64,000 nucleotides of DNA from Nitrospinaceae bacterium. Its GTDB lineage: Bacteria; Nitrospinota; Nitrospinia; Nitrospinales; VA-1. The position numbers were made by a program, and so were the translations under genes. Below, one piece after another: positions 15,851 through 25,480 of the stretch (position 1 is the first letter of the stretch; every line of letters starts with the position of its first letter). The notes below the pieces were generated by a model. It saw only the letters and a list, made by a program, of their open reading frames with translations. It was not told where the DNA came from and ran no database searches. The DNA lies in NCBI GenBank assembly GCA_029261655.1, contig JAJDAY010000030.1, positions 122,916 to 186,915 on the forward strand, read 5' to 3'.

Positions 15851-16711
15851 TTAACGGTCGGGCGTCGGTTCTTCATCGGACAAAGGCGGATTGGTTTCAT
15901 CCTCGTTGAACTCTATTTTCAGTTTGAGGTCAGGCGCTTCCAGTTCAATGGTTTGATCTTCCTCAGGGGTCTCAATCTCGAGAGAATCGTTTTCAAGGTC
16001 CATCTGGAGTCCTTCTAATTCAATCGTTGGGCTTAATTCTATTTCAGGCGTCTCAAGTTCAATAGAAGATTCAGAGGTTGGTTTCTCGTCCGGTTCATCG
16101 TCGTCGATAGTCAATGCGGTTTCGAGGGTGATTTCATCCGCGTCGTCAGCCGAGTTTTCTTCGGGTTCTTCAGGCAGGAAAAATTCGTCCTCTTCCTCAT
16201 CATCATCGGAATCTTTGGTTTCCGATTGATCGGCCTCAATATCGAATCCCAGCCCCTGGACTTCAAAATCGCCGGTCTCCAGATCATTATCCTTCATGAA
16301 GAATTCATCCTGATCCGTATCCGTGCTTTCAGAAAGATCCCCGGCAAGAGTGGCGCCAATGTCCCAGCTCTCGGAGTCAGGGCCGTCCGCATCGGATAAG
16401 TCCAATGCAAAATCGCCGAAACTGTCTATGGCAAGTTCGTTCTGCCTTACCAGATCTGCAGAATCATAATAACCGTCATCGTCCATTTCGGTGTCCGTTC
16501 TTTCCCTGTCAGCTACCGAAGAGTCCTGATGAAAATCTTCTTCTCCACCCGCGGAGGAATGGCTGTAAACGGCTCCGGCGGATGCAAAAATTGTAAAGGG
16601 TTTCTCAGCCTCTGTAAGAACGCTGGATTTCAGCTTTTTGAAATCGTAACCACAGTTCCCGCATTTGGAGGAGGTTTTAAATTGAATGTAACTGCATCGT
16701 GAACATTGCAT
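15851..16711 (-). CDS. zinc-ribbon protein with long acidic tail
   Basis: 286 residues. The N-terminus MQCSRCSYIQFKTSSKCGNC holds two CxxC pairs (Cys3/6 and Cys17/20), a compact zinc ribbon. Residues 40-286 are very rich in Asp and Glu with repeated ELETPEIELSPTIELEG-like units and no evident fold. No membrane segment. Probably cytoplasmic, perhaps an interaction or nucleic-acid-mimicking tail, but the function is unknown. The 438-bp gap upstream separates it from the divergent operon at 17150. Confidence 0.7.
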   Translation of the reverse strand: MQCSRCSYIQFKTSSKCGNCGYDFKKLKSSVLTEAEKPFTIFASAGAVYSHSSAGGEEDFHQDSSVADRERTDTEMDDDGYYDSADLVRQNELAIDSFGDFALDLSDADGPDSESWDIGATLAGDLSESTDTDQDEFFMKDNDLETGDFEVQGLGFDIEADQSETKDSDDDEEEDEFFLPEEPEENSADDADEITLETALTIDDDEPDEKPTSESSIELETPEIELSPTIELEGLQMDLENDSLEIETPEEDQTIELEAPDLKLKIEFNEDETNPPLSDEEPTPDR

Positions 16712-17040
16712 GTTAATAAGTTAGTCGAAAATTCAAATAACGTCAAGGATATTAATTAGTTATGGGTGTAATTTGCGGCATTGCAAGGGTTTTTGGGGTC
16801 TTTTTCGGGGTCTGGAATTGCCAGGAAAATTCACCGGCCTGGGGTCCAACCCTTTGAAATTCGGGGACTGCTGATAGAAAAAGCCAAAAAACAATATTCT
16901 AAGTCCTGTATTACGGTTTTTAGGTAGCTTTAGGCAATTCTATTGGAGGTGGGGCCGTTTTGAAACTAATTCCCGGATGAAACAGGAATGCGCTTGTTTT
17001 CCGGGCCTGAAATTAATCAGCCCACCTTTGAGGATAATAT

Positions 17041-17069
17041 TTGACGGGCTTTTTTAATTTAGATAGAAT
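17041..17069 (+). promoter_or_regulatory. sigma-70 promoter of the TPR-HDOD-kinase operon
   Basis: TTGACG (17041-17046), a 17-bp spacer and TAGAAT (17064-17069) lie about 75 nt upstream of the ATG at 17150. The remainder of the 16712-17149 gap shows no gene. Confidence 0.6.
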
Positions 17070-17149
17070 CACGGTAATCCAAGGAATTACTAATAATCGC
17101 TGTTCCAATGTTGTCAGATTCCTGTCAGAATTTTGGCTGAGGGTGACTT

Positions 17150-17809
17150 ATGTCAGAAAGAAATTTCCAGAAAACAAGGCCGTTTATTAGCTGGTTGAGA
17201 TTCAAAACAGGCGAACTGTTCTTCCCCTTGCTCGAGCCGATTTTCCGGATGCAGGAAAATTGGGACACTGAGGTCAGAAATCATTTCCAGCAGGCCATCC
17301 AAAACCTGGAAGAAAACAGGACAACCGTTGCACTGCTCAACTTGAACATGGTTTTAAGTATGCAACCGCGCCATTTTCTGGCCCGCGTGTATCGGGGAAA
17401 AATTTATTTGAATGATGGCCGGTCCCGCCTGGCTTCTGAAGATTTTCTGCAGTCCAACAAGATCAGCCCTTACCGTTTCCTCCATTATCATCTTAGCTCG
17501 GAGTATTTTGCCTCGGCGAAAAAAGAGTTTGGAGAAATGGGAGCGTCGATCACCAAAAACTTCGATCAGATTTTTGAGGTGTTGCGTCAATCGCAGGGAA
17601 AGCCAAAAGAGAGGGGCGACGTCGATGAGGGTCAGGATGCGCCAGAGCAATTCCCTGATTACGACAGCCTTGAGTTTGATATGGACCTGGCTGACGTCGG
17701 AGCCTTTGATGATTCAGAAAACCAGAAATTTCAGGCAATGGGACCCATCACCAAAAAAGAAATTTCCACGACCGATTGGGAAAAATTGATTAAAGAATTA
17801 TCTTCCTGA
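17150..17809 (+). CDS. TPR-like protein in signalling operon
   Basis: 219 residues; ATG after GAGGGTGA. Residues 42-110 form about two TPR-like helical hairpins (HFQQAIQNLEENRTTVALLNLNMVL and PRHFLARVYRGKIYLNDG). The C-terminal third is acidic (DEGQDAPEQFPDYDSLEFDMD). No signal peptide. First gene of a probable operon with an HDOD partner, an HDOD protein and a histidine kinase. Specific role unknown. Confidence 0.65.
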   Translation: MSERNFQKTRPFISWLRFKTGELFFPLLEPIFRMQENWDTEVRNHFQQAIQNLEENRTTVALLNLNMVLSMQPRHFLARVYRGKIYLNDGRSRLASEDFLQSNKISPYRFLHYHLSSEYFASAKKEFGEMGASITKNFDQIFEVLRQSQGKPKERGDVDEGQDAPEQFPDYDSLEFDMDLADVGAFDDSENQKFQAMGPITKKEISTTDWEKLIKELSS

Positions 17810-17988
17810 GATCTGGCCCCCGGTCCGTCTTCCCCTCCCTTCCATCCGCATATTCTTCCGCGACCGCAAAGCCTCATTGATATTAAAGGATTTTTGGTTA
17901 ATAATGGCTCAAGCGTTTGTTTTTTTTCGAACGCTTGGTAAGCAGGTTCCCGGTAAGCCTATCCTTCCATATTGATGTTGAGGAAAAA

Positions 17989-18339
17989 ATGCCCATATTC
18001 AAAACTCAAAATTTAAAACCCGGAGGGACTTTAGCTCAAGAGATTCAAAATCATTCCGGTCGAATTTTGCTTCCAAAAGGGACCGTTCTCACGGAGAAGC
18101 ACATTTTGAATCTCAAGGCCTGGGGGATTGCTGAGGCTGATATTGAAAGTGAGGACATGCAGACCGACCCCGCAGCCGTGAAAATAGATCCTCAAAAACA
18201 GGCCAGGGCAAAAAAAGAAGCTGAAACCTTGTTTTGTTTGTCCAACCGGGATCATCCCGCCATTATTGAATTGATGCGTTTGTCCGGCATCAATCGGTTG
18301 AAAAAAATGCCGGGAATGGGTCATGTCAATGTCAAATAG
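17989..18339 (+). CDS. small HDOD-associated protein
   Basis: 116 residues from ATG 17989, preceded by GAGG; an upstream in-frame extension is poorly supported. LKPGGTLAQEIQNHSGRILLPKGTVLTEKHILNLKAWGI follows a pattern (L-P-K-G-T-x-L-T-x-x-H-I) that I associate with small domains accompanying HD-GYP and HDOD proteins. The end overlaps the next gene by 17 nt in another frame, which points to translational coupling with the HDOD gene. No membrane segment. Confidence 0.7.
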   Translation: MPIFKTQNLKPGGTLAQEIQNHSGRILLPKGTVLTEKHILNLKAWGIAEADIESEDMQTDPAAVKIDPQKQARAKKEAETLFCLSNRDHPAIIELMRLSGINRLKKMPGMGHVNVK

Positions 18340-19177
18340 CCCCAGGGACTTTATCAAGGGTTCCGTTCGTTTGTCCTCCCTTCCAGAAATCTATTTCAAG
18401 ATCAACGATATTATAAATGACCCTGAAAGTTCCTTTGGCGATGTTGCTGAAATTATCAGCAACGATGTTTCACTTTCAGCTCGATTGCTAAAAATTGTTA
18501 ACAGTTCCTTTTATAATTTTCCCTCGGAAATCGACACCATATCGCATGCGATTTCCATCGTGGGAACTCGGCAATTGCGCGACCTGGCGTTAGCGACGAC
18601 GGTTTTGACCGCCTTTAAAGGCATGCCCGAGGACTTTGTCGACATGAAATCGTTTTGGCGGCATAGCGTGGCCTGTGGCATTTCGGCCTGGGTCATTGCG
18701 GTTAATTGCCGTGAGGAAAACCCTGAGCGCTATTACCTGACCGGGATGTTGCACGATGTGGGCCGGTTGATTATTTTTGAGAATCATCCCGAAAAAGCTC
18801 AGGCAATCCTGGAACAAAGCCAATCCGAAAAAAAACTTTTGTTTGAAGTGGAACGTGAAATTCTGGGGTTCGATCATGGCGCTATCGGGGCTGAACTATT
18901 AACCTCCTGGAAACTTCCTCCTACTTTAGGAGAGGTCGTAAAAAATCATCACCATCCCCTGGAAAACTCCAGGTATCCATTGGAAACGGCTATTTTGAAT
19001 CTGGCCGATATTTTTTCCAAGAGCATGGAACTCGGTTCCAGTGGTGATACGTTGATTCCTCCTTTGTTGCCTGAGAGTTGGGATAGTATCGGGATGGATG
19101 TGAATGCCCTGGCAATGTTGTGGAGCCAGATAGAAAATCAATTTGAAGAAACGATAGATATTTTTTCTCCGGATTGA
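18323..19177 (+). CDS. HDOD domain signalling protein
   Basis: 284 residues. An HDOD domain (a HD-related output domain, usually non-catalytic) fills residues 15-215: LPEIYFKINDIINDPESSF, ISNDVSLSARLLKIVNSSFYNFP, FWRHSVACGISAWVIA, YYLTGMLHDVGRLI, GFDHGAIGAELLTSWKLP and a HHHPLE stretch. The HD pair is present (LHDVG). The start overlaps the upstream gene by 17 nt and the end abuts the kinase gene. A paralogue lies at 47550-48398. Such proteins regulate motility, c-di-GMP or stress pathways; the target here is unknown. Confidence 0.9.
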   Translation: MSMSNSPRDFIKGSVRLSSLPEIYFKINDIINDPESSFGDVAEIISNDVSLSARLLKIVNSSFYNFPSEIDTISHAISIVGTRQLRDLALATTVLTAFKGMPEDFVDMKSFWRHSVACGISAWVIAVNCREENPERYYLTGMLHDVGRLIIFENHPEKAQAILEQSQSEKKLLFEVEREILGFDHGAIGAELLTSWKLPPTLGEVVKNHHHPLENSRYPLETAILNLADIFSKSMELGSSGDTLIPPLLPESWDSIGMDVNALAMLWSQIENQFEETIDIFSPD

Positions 19178-19182
19178 GAATC

Positions 19183-20550
19183 ATGGGAACGAGTGACATG
19201 GATAAAGAGTCTCTTGAAAAACTGCAATCCCGGATGGAATACCTTGAACGGATGAATAGCTGGTATTTCATCGCGCTTCAGAGGTTGGCTTCTTTAGGCG
19301 ATCTTCATAAAGATTTCAAGTTGTACCGGGACCCAAACTTCCTTTTTGTGACCACCCGAAAATTTTTGGCACAGCTCCTGGATTTTCAAACCCTGGCTTT
19401 TTATCTGGCAGATGAATCGGACAACCAGTTTTTGCTGGAAGATTGTTATCCCGAGTCGGACAGGGACCTCATAGAGAAGGAAACCCGTTACCAGATTGAA
19501 AAGGGAAACTTTGCATGGGCATTGCGCCAGAATCGCCCCTTGATTGTGAAGGAACCGGACTCACAAAATGAGATCATCCTGCACGCGGTGGCCACGAAAA
19601 CGCGGGTCGCGGGTATGTTTGTGGGGCGGTTTAAAGAGAATTTAAAAAAAATTCCGATAGAACAACTCAATTTAATTTCCATTATCCTTTCCAATACCGC
19701 CTACGCTATCGAAAACGGTTCCCTGTATAAATTTGTTCGGGAGCAAAACACCAACCTTGAGGAAACCGTCCAAAAGCGGACCAGGACTCTTGAGAATCAG
19801 GCCAGGAAACTGAAAAAAGAAATTAAAGAGCGGGCAAAAATTGAGGAAGAGCTAAAACGAAGCAATCAGGACCTTCAGGATTTTGCCTCCATCGCCTCTC
19901 ACGATTTACAGGAGCCTCTCAGAAAAGTAATCATGTTTGGCGACCGGTTGAACACTCAATTTTCCCAGGAATTGAATCAAAAGGCTTTGGGCTACCTTGG
20001 ACGGATGAGCGACGCCGCCTCCAGAATGCAAATACTGATCAATGAACTTCTTCTATTTTCCAGAGTCGGCAGTAAGGCCAATCCTTTTAAAACGACTGAT
20101 TTGGATAAAACAATTCATGAAGTTTTGTCGGACCTGGAAAGTCGGCTCAATCGGTCCCAGGCCAAAGTTATTATTGAAGGTCTGCCCACGGTTGAGGCCG
20201 ACGAAACCCAGATGCGGCAATTATTTCAAAACCTGATAAGCAACGCTTTGAAATTCCATAAAAAGGATGTTGCGCCCGCCGTTGCTATTCGCGGCCATAA
20301 GAAGGGTTCGGGCGCTTGTGAGATCACGGTGACTGATAATGGAATCGGGTTTGATGAACAATATGCCGACAGGATTTTTAAACCCTTTGAGCGATTGCAT
20401 GGAAGGAGTGAGTATGAAGGCACGGGCATGGGGTTGGCGATCTGCCGAAAAATTGTCAAACGTCATGGCGGGGAGATAACCGTGACAAGCCAGCCCAATG
20501 ACGGTTGCAGGTTTTCTGTAATTCTGCCGTTAAAGCAAGCCAAACAATAA
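19183..20550 (+). CDS. GAF-type sensor histidine kinase
   Basis: About 455 residues from ATG 19183 (ATG 19198, behind GGGAACGAG, is an alternative). Order: a GAF-like sensor (about 35-185), a coiled coil (about 190-225), a HisKA dimerisation domain with phosphoacceptor His near 240 in IASHDLQEPLRKV, and a HATPase_c domain with LISNALKFHKK (N box), DNGIGFDEQY (G1), RIFKPFERLHG (F box) and GTGMGLAICRKIVKRHGG (G2). No transmembrane segment, so a cytoplasmic sensor. No receiver-domain protein is adjacent; the HDOD protein upstream may be part of its output pathway. Confidence 0.92.
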   Translation: MGTSDMDKESLEKLQSRMEYLERMNSWYFIALQRLASLGDLHKDFKLYRDPNFLFVTTRKFLAQLLDFQTLAFYLADESDNQFLLEDCYPESDRDLIEKETRYQIEKGNFAWALRQNRPLIVKEPDSQNEIILHAVATKTRVAGMFVGRFKENLKKIPIEQLNLISIILSNTAYAIENGSLYKFVREQNTNLEETVQKRTRTLENQARKLKKEIKERAKIEEELKRSNQDLQDFASIASHDLQEPLRKVIMFGDRLNTQFSQELNQKALGYLGRMSDAASRMQILINELLLFSRVGSKANPFKTTDLDKTIHEVLSDLESRLNRSQAKVIIEGLPTVEADETQMRQLFQNLISNALKFHKKDVAPAVAIRGHKKGSGACEITVTDNGIGFDEQYADRIFKPFERLHGRSEYEGTGMGLAICRKIVKRHGGEITVTSQPNDGCRFSVILPLKQAKQ

Positions 20551-20591
20551 ACCCTCTCTGATTCAAAAACCCATTAAAAGGAATTGAAAGT

Positions 20592-21746
20592 TTGATCGAT
20601 CGCCAGGACATCGAACAGATGGAGAAGAAAACCCTGGTCTCTTACGCCATCAAAAGCGGCGAGAGCGCGGGGCGGCAACACCGTGAAGAGGAGCATCCTT
20701 ACCGGACCCGTTTTCAGCGCGACCGCGACCGGGTGATTCATTCGTCCGCCTTTCGTCGGCTGGAATACAAAACCCAGGTATTTGTCTATCATGAGGGGGA
20801 TTATTACCGCACCCGGTTGACGCATTCTCTTGAAGTGGCGCAAATCACCCGCTCCATTTGTAAATCCATGCAGTTGAACGAGGATCTTGCCGAAGCCATC
20901 GCGCTTTCCCACGATTTGGGGCATCCTCCTTTTGGCCATACCGGGCAAAAGGTGCTCAACCGGTTGATGCAGGACCACGACGGGTTTGAGCACAATAAAC
21001 AGAGCCTTAGAATTGTAAAAATTCTGGAAAAAAGATACCCGGAATTTTCAGGCCTGAATTTGACCTGGGAGGTTTTGGAAGGCATCAGCAAGCACAAGAA
21101 AGACGCGGAAAACCCTATTTCCCAACAGGAAGGATTCCGCTTCCCCTCATTAGAAGGGCAGGTGGTGGATTTCGCCGACGGAATCGCCTACAACGCCCAC
21201 GATCTGGATGACGGAATCACGTCCAGTCTTCTGGAAATAGATAAACTCCGTGAAGTGGCGTTGTGGCGTGAGAATGAAAAAAAACTCGATAAGATGTACA
21301 CGAACCTGGATTTCAAACTTAAAAAATACCAGATCGTGCGCAGAATCATCAATGACCTGATAACGGATTTCAGAGAACACACTCTGCAAAATTTGCAGAA
21401 GTTTGATATTAAAACTCCTGACGACATTCGTTCAGCGCCTGCGCGGGTGGCGGGTTTCGCCTCTGAGATGGACTCAAAAAACAAAGAGTTGAAAAATTTT
21501 CTGTTCAAGAATATGTACACCCATCGACGGGTCATGCACATGGAGTTCAAGGCGGAACTGTATTTGACTGAGATTTTCAAAGCCTATAAAAAAATGCCCG
21601 TGCTATTGCCCGAATCTTCCGGCAACGGCAACGGCAACAAAGAGAATTCTCTGGAAAGAAAAATCTGCGATTACGTATCGGGGATGACCGACCGCTACGC
21701 CATCAGCGAATACAAAAAACTTTTCACCCCTGACGAGCGGGATTAG
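20592..21746 (+). CDS. dgt: deoxyguanosinetriphosphate triphosphohydrolase-like HD protein
   Basis: 384 residues from TTG 20592, supported by AAGGA upstream; ATG 20619 is an alternative. It hydrolyses dNTPs to deoxynucleosides and triphosphate in characterised relatives. Motifs: HREEEHPYRTRFQRDRDRVIHSSAFRRLEYKTQVF, the metal-binding THSLEVAQITRSI and ALSHDLGHPPFGHTGQ (H...HD), then FEHNKQS and VDFADGIAYNAHDLDDGI. Length and motifs fit the dGTPase type 2 group. Cytoplasmic. Confidence 0.93.
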   Translation: MIDRQDIEQMEKKTLVSYAIKSGESAGRQHREEEHPYRTRFQRDRDRVIHSSAFRRLEYKTQVFVYHEGDYYRTRLTHSLEVAQITRSICKSMQLNEDLAEAIALSHDLGHPPFGHTGQKVLNRLMQDHDGFEHNKQSLRIVKILEKRYPEFSGLNLTWEVLEGISKHKKDAENPISQQEGFRFPSLEGQVVDFADGIAYNAHDLDDGITSSLLEIDKLREVALWRENEKKLDKMYTNLDFKLKKYQIVRRIINDLITDFREHTLQNLQKFDIKTPDDIRSAPARVAGFASEMDSKNKELKNFLFKNMYTHRRVMHMEFKAELYLTEIFKAYKKMPVLLPESSGNGNGNKENSLERKICDYVSGMTDRYAISEYKKLFTPDERD

Positions 21747-21940
21747 AAAGTTCCTGGATTATTCTGCAACGACCAACCATTCCCTGTCACCCCGCTTATC
21801 CCCTTTATTAAAGCTGTACACTCTGGTGAGTGTTACACAATTAAAATGGTTTTTCCCTGCAACTCCGACAACAGTTTGTTCTGTCTGATTATGTGTGAAC
21901 AGCAAAAGTGTGGGTCATGCTGGACAGATATCCGAATGAA

Positions 21941-22609
21941 CTATTTCCCTCCACCTTCTTTAGCCATTGTGTCGAGAAAGGAGTTTGCTTCTTTAATGGC
22001 TGTTTCCATATCTTTGACCAACGAAGCTACATCAGTTTCCACCGTTACCAGCTCATCTTGCAGAGAGGAAATAGCCGCCGCGTTGAGACTGTGTTTTAGA
22101 GTGAGAACCTGATTTTTTAGAGCCGATAGTACGGGATGAATTTTTTTCTCGGCCTTTTTCATGGCCGTGATCAAAGTTTTGTACCGTCTTTTGGTTGAAT
22201 TGAGCTGGGTCGCGCTGTTCTTCTTGAGTTTTGCGTTGGTGAATTGCTCCAGCTCCTCTTCCCATTCATCAAACAAAGCTCCTGCGACGTGCTCCACCTT
22301 TTTTATTCGTTCTTTTACCTCGCCTGCCTTGTCTGCGCTTTTCTCATAAACTTTATCGAGTTTTTTATATTTGTCCTCCAGAGAGCCGCCTTTGAATTTC
22401 AGGGTGGCTGAAAACTGTTCCAACGCGGAATTGAATTGTTCTTTCGCGTCTTGTTGCGAGTCGCGAGCGCCTTCAATCCGGTCTGCGAGAATATCCCGCT
22501 TGTGCGTGCCCATTTTTTCCATTGTTTTGTAGTAGGCCGTTTGGCATCCGGAAAAAACCCAGAGGAGAATCATCCATCCAAAAAAAAACGTAACCGATTG
22601 CTTGCGCAT
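21941..22609 (-). CDS. DUF2959 lipoprotein
   Basis: 222 residues. The start at 22609 is chosen because AGGAGTG precedes it and the protein then begins with a lipoprotein signal (MRKQSVTFFFGWMILLWVFSGC, lipobox FSGC). The signature YYKTMEKMGTHKRDILADRIEGARDSQQDAKEQF is diagnostic of DUF2959. The rest is a long helical, coiled-coil protein (about 60-215). Probably anchored to the inner or outer membrane facing the periplasm. Function unknown. Confidence 0.9.
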   Translation of the reverse strand: MRKQSVTFFFGWMILLWVFSGCQTAYYKTMEKMGTHKRDILADRIEGARDSQQDAKEQFNSALEQFSATLKFKGGSLEDKYKKLDKVYEKSADKAGEVKERIKKVEHVAGALFDEWEEELEQFTNAKLKKNSATQLNSTKRRYKTLITAMKKAEKKIHPVLSALKNQVLTLKHSLNAAAISSLQDELVTVETDVASLVKDMETAIKEANSFLDTMAKEGGGK

Positions 22610-22793
22610 AGCGTTCACTCCTGATGAGTCTGTTGAGTTAAAAAAATTATACCAACGGATCATGCCCGGCCTTTAAATTTATTCAGGATGAAAAGAATAC
22701 CATCGGAAAGGAAGTGTCCACAATGAAAAATCCCGGTTTTCACGACTGACTTCTGAATGAAAGTAATATAAAGGGAATTTGGCGGCATTATTT

Positions 22794-25295
22794 CTACGCC
22801 CGTTCGGGCCCCAATGGTTTGAACATGACGACTAGAAGAGGCAGGAGAATCAGGTTGCCGAGCAGGGCCAGAATCATTGCGAGGCCGGTCAGCAATCCGA
22901 AATAGATGGTGGGGATGAAGTTTGACAGGGTGAGGATGGAAAAGCCCACCGTCACGGTGATCGAGGTGTAGTAAATGGCCCGTCCGATGCTTGAGTGACA
23001 ACGTAAAACATTCTGGTGGTAGTTCGGGTTGGATTTGAACTCACGCTGAAACCTGTAAATATAGTGAATGGTGTCGTCGACCGCGATTCCGATGGTGATC
23101 GCGGCGATGGTGATGGTCATCATGTCCAACGGAATGTCCAGCAAACCCATCAAGCCCAGGATCGCCAGCGCGGAAAACAGGTTGGGGACCATTGCCAATA
23201 GAGCCAGGAAAAAACGCCTGAACAGGATGATGAACATCATCAGGATCGCCAGAAACACCATTCCCAGGGTTAGAATCTGCGACTTGTACAGGCTTTGAAG
23301 CATGTTGTTGTACAGCACAGTCATTCCTGTGAAATGAATTCTATCCGGGGAGATTTTCATCTCTTCAGTCAAAAACAGGTTTATTTTTTGGATCAATTCG
23401 CCCCGGCTGAGGTTGGGATCGGTTTCTTCGATCCGCATATTGATACGAATCTGGTTAGCGTCTTCCGATAGATACGGATTGAGAAAAGTCTTTCTGGGTT
23501 CCTCTGGAAAAAGCTTGCGGTATAAACTGAGGTCATAATCATCCGGGACTTTATCGTCGCTCAAGGACCGGACCATTTTCAAGGTTGTGGCGATGGAAAG
23601 TACTTTCCCGATTTCGGGAAGCGATTCCAGGTAGTCGTGTATTTTTTCGACTTCCAATAGTTTGTTTGGGTGAAACCAGTAGTTTTCTTCCTCAGTATCT
23701 GCCGCATCTGCGAAAGGGTCATCGAACAGTTTCTTTTCCTCCTTCTGACTTTTCATTTCTTCCAGATAGTCGAAAAAATCGGAGTCCGCTTCAACGATGA
23801 TGTCGAGAGGTGTCGTGCCCCCAAGCTCGGTGTCGATCACGCTCATGCCCTGATAAATTTCGGTGTCTGTTTTGAAATAGTCGATGAACCGGTTGTCGAC
23901 GCGCAGTTGGGAAATACCGATCATGCCCAGCACCACCAGCACTGCTGTGAAGCCCAGGATCTTGCTTTTATGACTGAGGGCAAACAGGGCGATGCCGTTG
24001 GTCAGGCGTTTGGTGGCATCGTGACTTGAAACCGCCCCTTGCGGTTTCATCAGAGAGAGGAACGATGGAAAAATAATAAACGCCAGGACAAAACCCAAAG
24101 AAATGCCAATGGTCATGATCCAGCCGAAATCGATCACGGGCCGGATACCGCTGACCACCAGGGAGGTGAACGCCACGATGGTGGTGATGGATGTATAAAA
24201 ACAGGGAAGAAATATCAGTTTGATGGTTCGCCGGGTCAGGTCGGCCTGACCCATTTCTGGGTTATCAGCATACAATTCTCCGTAACAGACGGTCAGATGG
24301 ATGGTCAGGGAGATAGTGATAATAATTAGTATGGAAACAAAGTTTGAAGAAATAACGGTCACCCGCCAGTCCAGCCAGCCCAGAGTTCCGATCACCACCC
24401 AGATGGCCACAGCGCAACAGAGTATCGGTAGAGCCACCCAACGCTTACGGCGAAAAAAGAGCCACATGACGACGATCATCATGCACAACACGCCGAGGCC
24501 AAAAGCGGAAAGATCGCTTTTAATGAAATCAATCATGTCGGACGTGATCATGCTGACGCCGCCCAGGAAAATTTTCGTCGGGTTGCGGTATTTATCCAGA
24601 ATAGCCCGTACTTGCTGGATTTCTCTGTTTTGTCTGACCTGTGTTTCTGCGAGATATAGTTTGAATTCCAGAGAAACCTGTTGCAGGGTCATTACTTCTT
24701 GCGGAGTCAGGTGTCCGGAGTCCTGTTTTTTTTGCCTGAGTTCGGTTCTTTTATCGAGCAGAGAGAAGTACTTGTCATCCCGCTTGAAGGTAACGAGAAT
24801 CGCCGTGGTTTTGCCATCGACACTTGCGAGGAGTTTTCGATAAATCGGGCTTTCCGTAAACTCTTTCAACGCCATATTTTTATCGACACCGGGGGTTTCC
24901 AAAGTCCTTGGATCGGAGCCCAGGTCGGATATTTTAATTCTTGGACTGTTGAGCAGAGGCACATCGAGAATGGTGACAACCGATTTGACCCGTTCAAGTT
25001 GTTTCAAGTCATTTCTCAAACCCCGCAGGCCGCTTAAGGAATTCTCCGACATCAAACCTTCGGAAGGGGTGTAGGTTATGATGAGAAAATCATCGCCGCC
25101 ATAAATTTTACTGATATCGCGGTAATAGCGCAGGTCCTCATCGTTTTCAAGGACGAGTGAATCCGAGGAGGCATCCAACTTGAAGTTTTGTGCCTGCAAC
25201 CCAAAAATGACCATCAGCAAAACGATCACCCCTAGAAAGAATCGGGGGTTGCCTAATACTGATTTGTCATAGAGTCGGAACAGGAATGAACTCAT
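22794..25295 (-). CDS. RND/MMPL superfamily exporter
   Basis: 833 residues with about 12 transmembrane helices in two halves. Each half has a membrane-proximal helix followed by a large periplasmic loop (about 40-230 and 455-620) and a cluster of five helices. VVDTHIHY-type motifs are replaced by IGIAVDDTIHYIYRFQREF in the second half, the family's conserved helix-4 motif with Asp-Asp. It resembles the single-component MMPL/hopanoid-type exporters of environmental bacteria. Proton-driven export of lipids or other hydrophobic substrates is likely; substrate unknown. Neither a membrane fusion protein nor an outer-membrane channel gene is adjacent. Confidence 0.9.
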   Translation of the reverse strand: MSSFLFRLYDKSVLGNPRFFLGVIVLLMVIFGLQAQNFKLDASSDSLVLENDEDLRYYRDISKIYGGDDFLIITYTPSEGLMSENSLSGLRGLRNDLKQLERVKSVVTILDVPLLNSPRIKISDLGSDPRTLETPGVDKNMALKEFTESPIYRKLLASVDGKTTAILVTFKRDDKYFSLLDKRTELRQKKQDSGHLTPQEVMTLQQVSLEFKLYLAETQVRQNREIQQVRAILDKYRNPTKIFLGGVSMITSDMIDFIKSDLSAFGLGVLCMMIVVMWLFFRRKRWVALPILCCAVAIWVVIGTLGWLDWRVTVISSNFVSILIIITISLTIHLTVCYGELYADNPEMGQADLTRRTIKLIFLPCFYTSITTIVAFTSLVVSGIRPVIDFGWIMTIGISLGFVLAFIIFPSFLSLMKPQGAVSSHDATKRLTNGIALFALSHKSKILGFTAVLVVLGMIGISQLRVDNRFIDYFKTDTEIYQGMSVIDTELGGTTPLDIIVEADSDFFDYLEEMKSQKEEKKLFDDPFADAADTEEENYWFHPNKLLEVEKIHDYLESLPEIGKVLSIATTLKMVRSLSDDKVPDDYDLSLYRKLFPEEPRKTFLNPYLSEDANQIRINMRIEETDPNLSRGELIQKINLFLTEEMKISPDRIHFTGMTVLYNNMLQSLYKSQILTLGMVFLAILMMFIILFRRFFLALLAMVPNLFSALAILGLMGLLDIPLDMMTITIAAITIGIAVDDTIHYIYRFQREFKSNPNYHQNVLRCHSSIGRAIYYTSITVTVGFSILTLSNFIPTIYFGLLTGLAMILALLGNLILLPLLVVMFKPLGPERA

Positions 25296-25480
25296 GCGGT
25301 TAGCGAAGAGGAGTGAATATTGATAAGAGGTGGTTGTTTTCTAATTGAAAGCCCACAAGCAGACTTCATAAAGTTTGGAATTTAGCATAAAATCAATCGC
25401 CGCTCCACATATAATATTGACCTTTGGTAGCAGACAAGCATGGCCTTGCGGGAAACGGTGGGTAATTTTTTAGGTAGGAT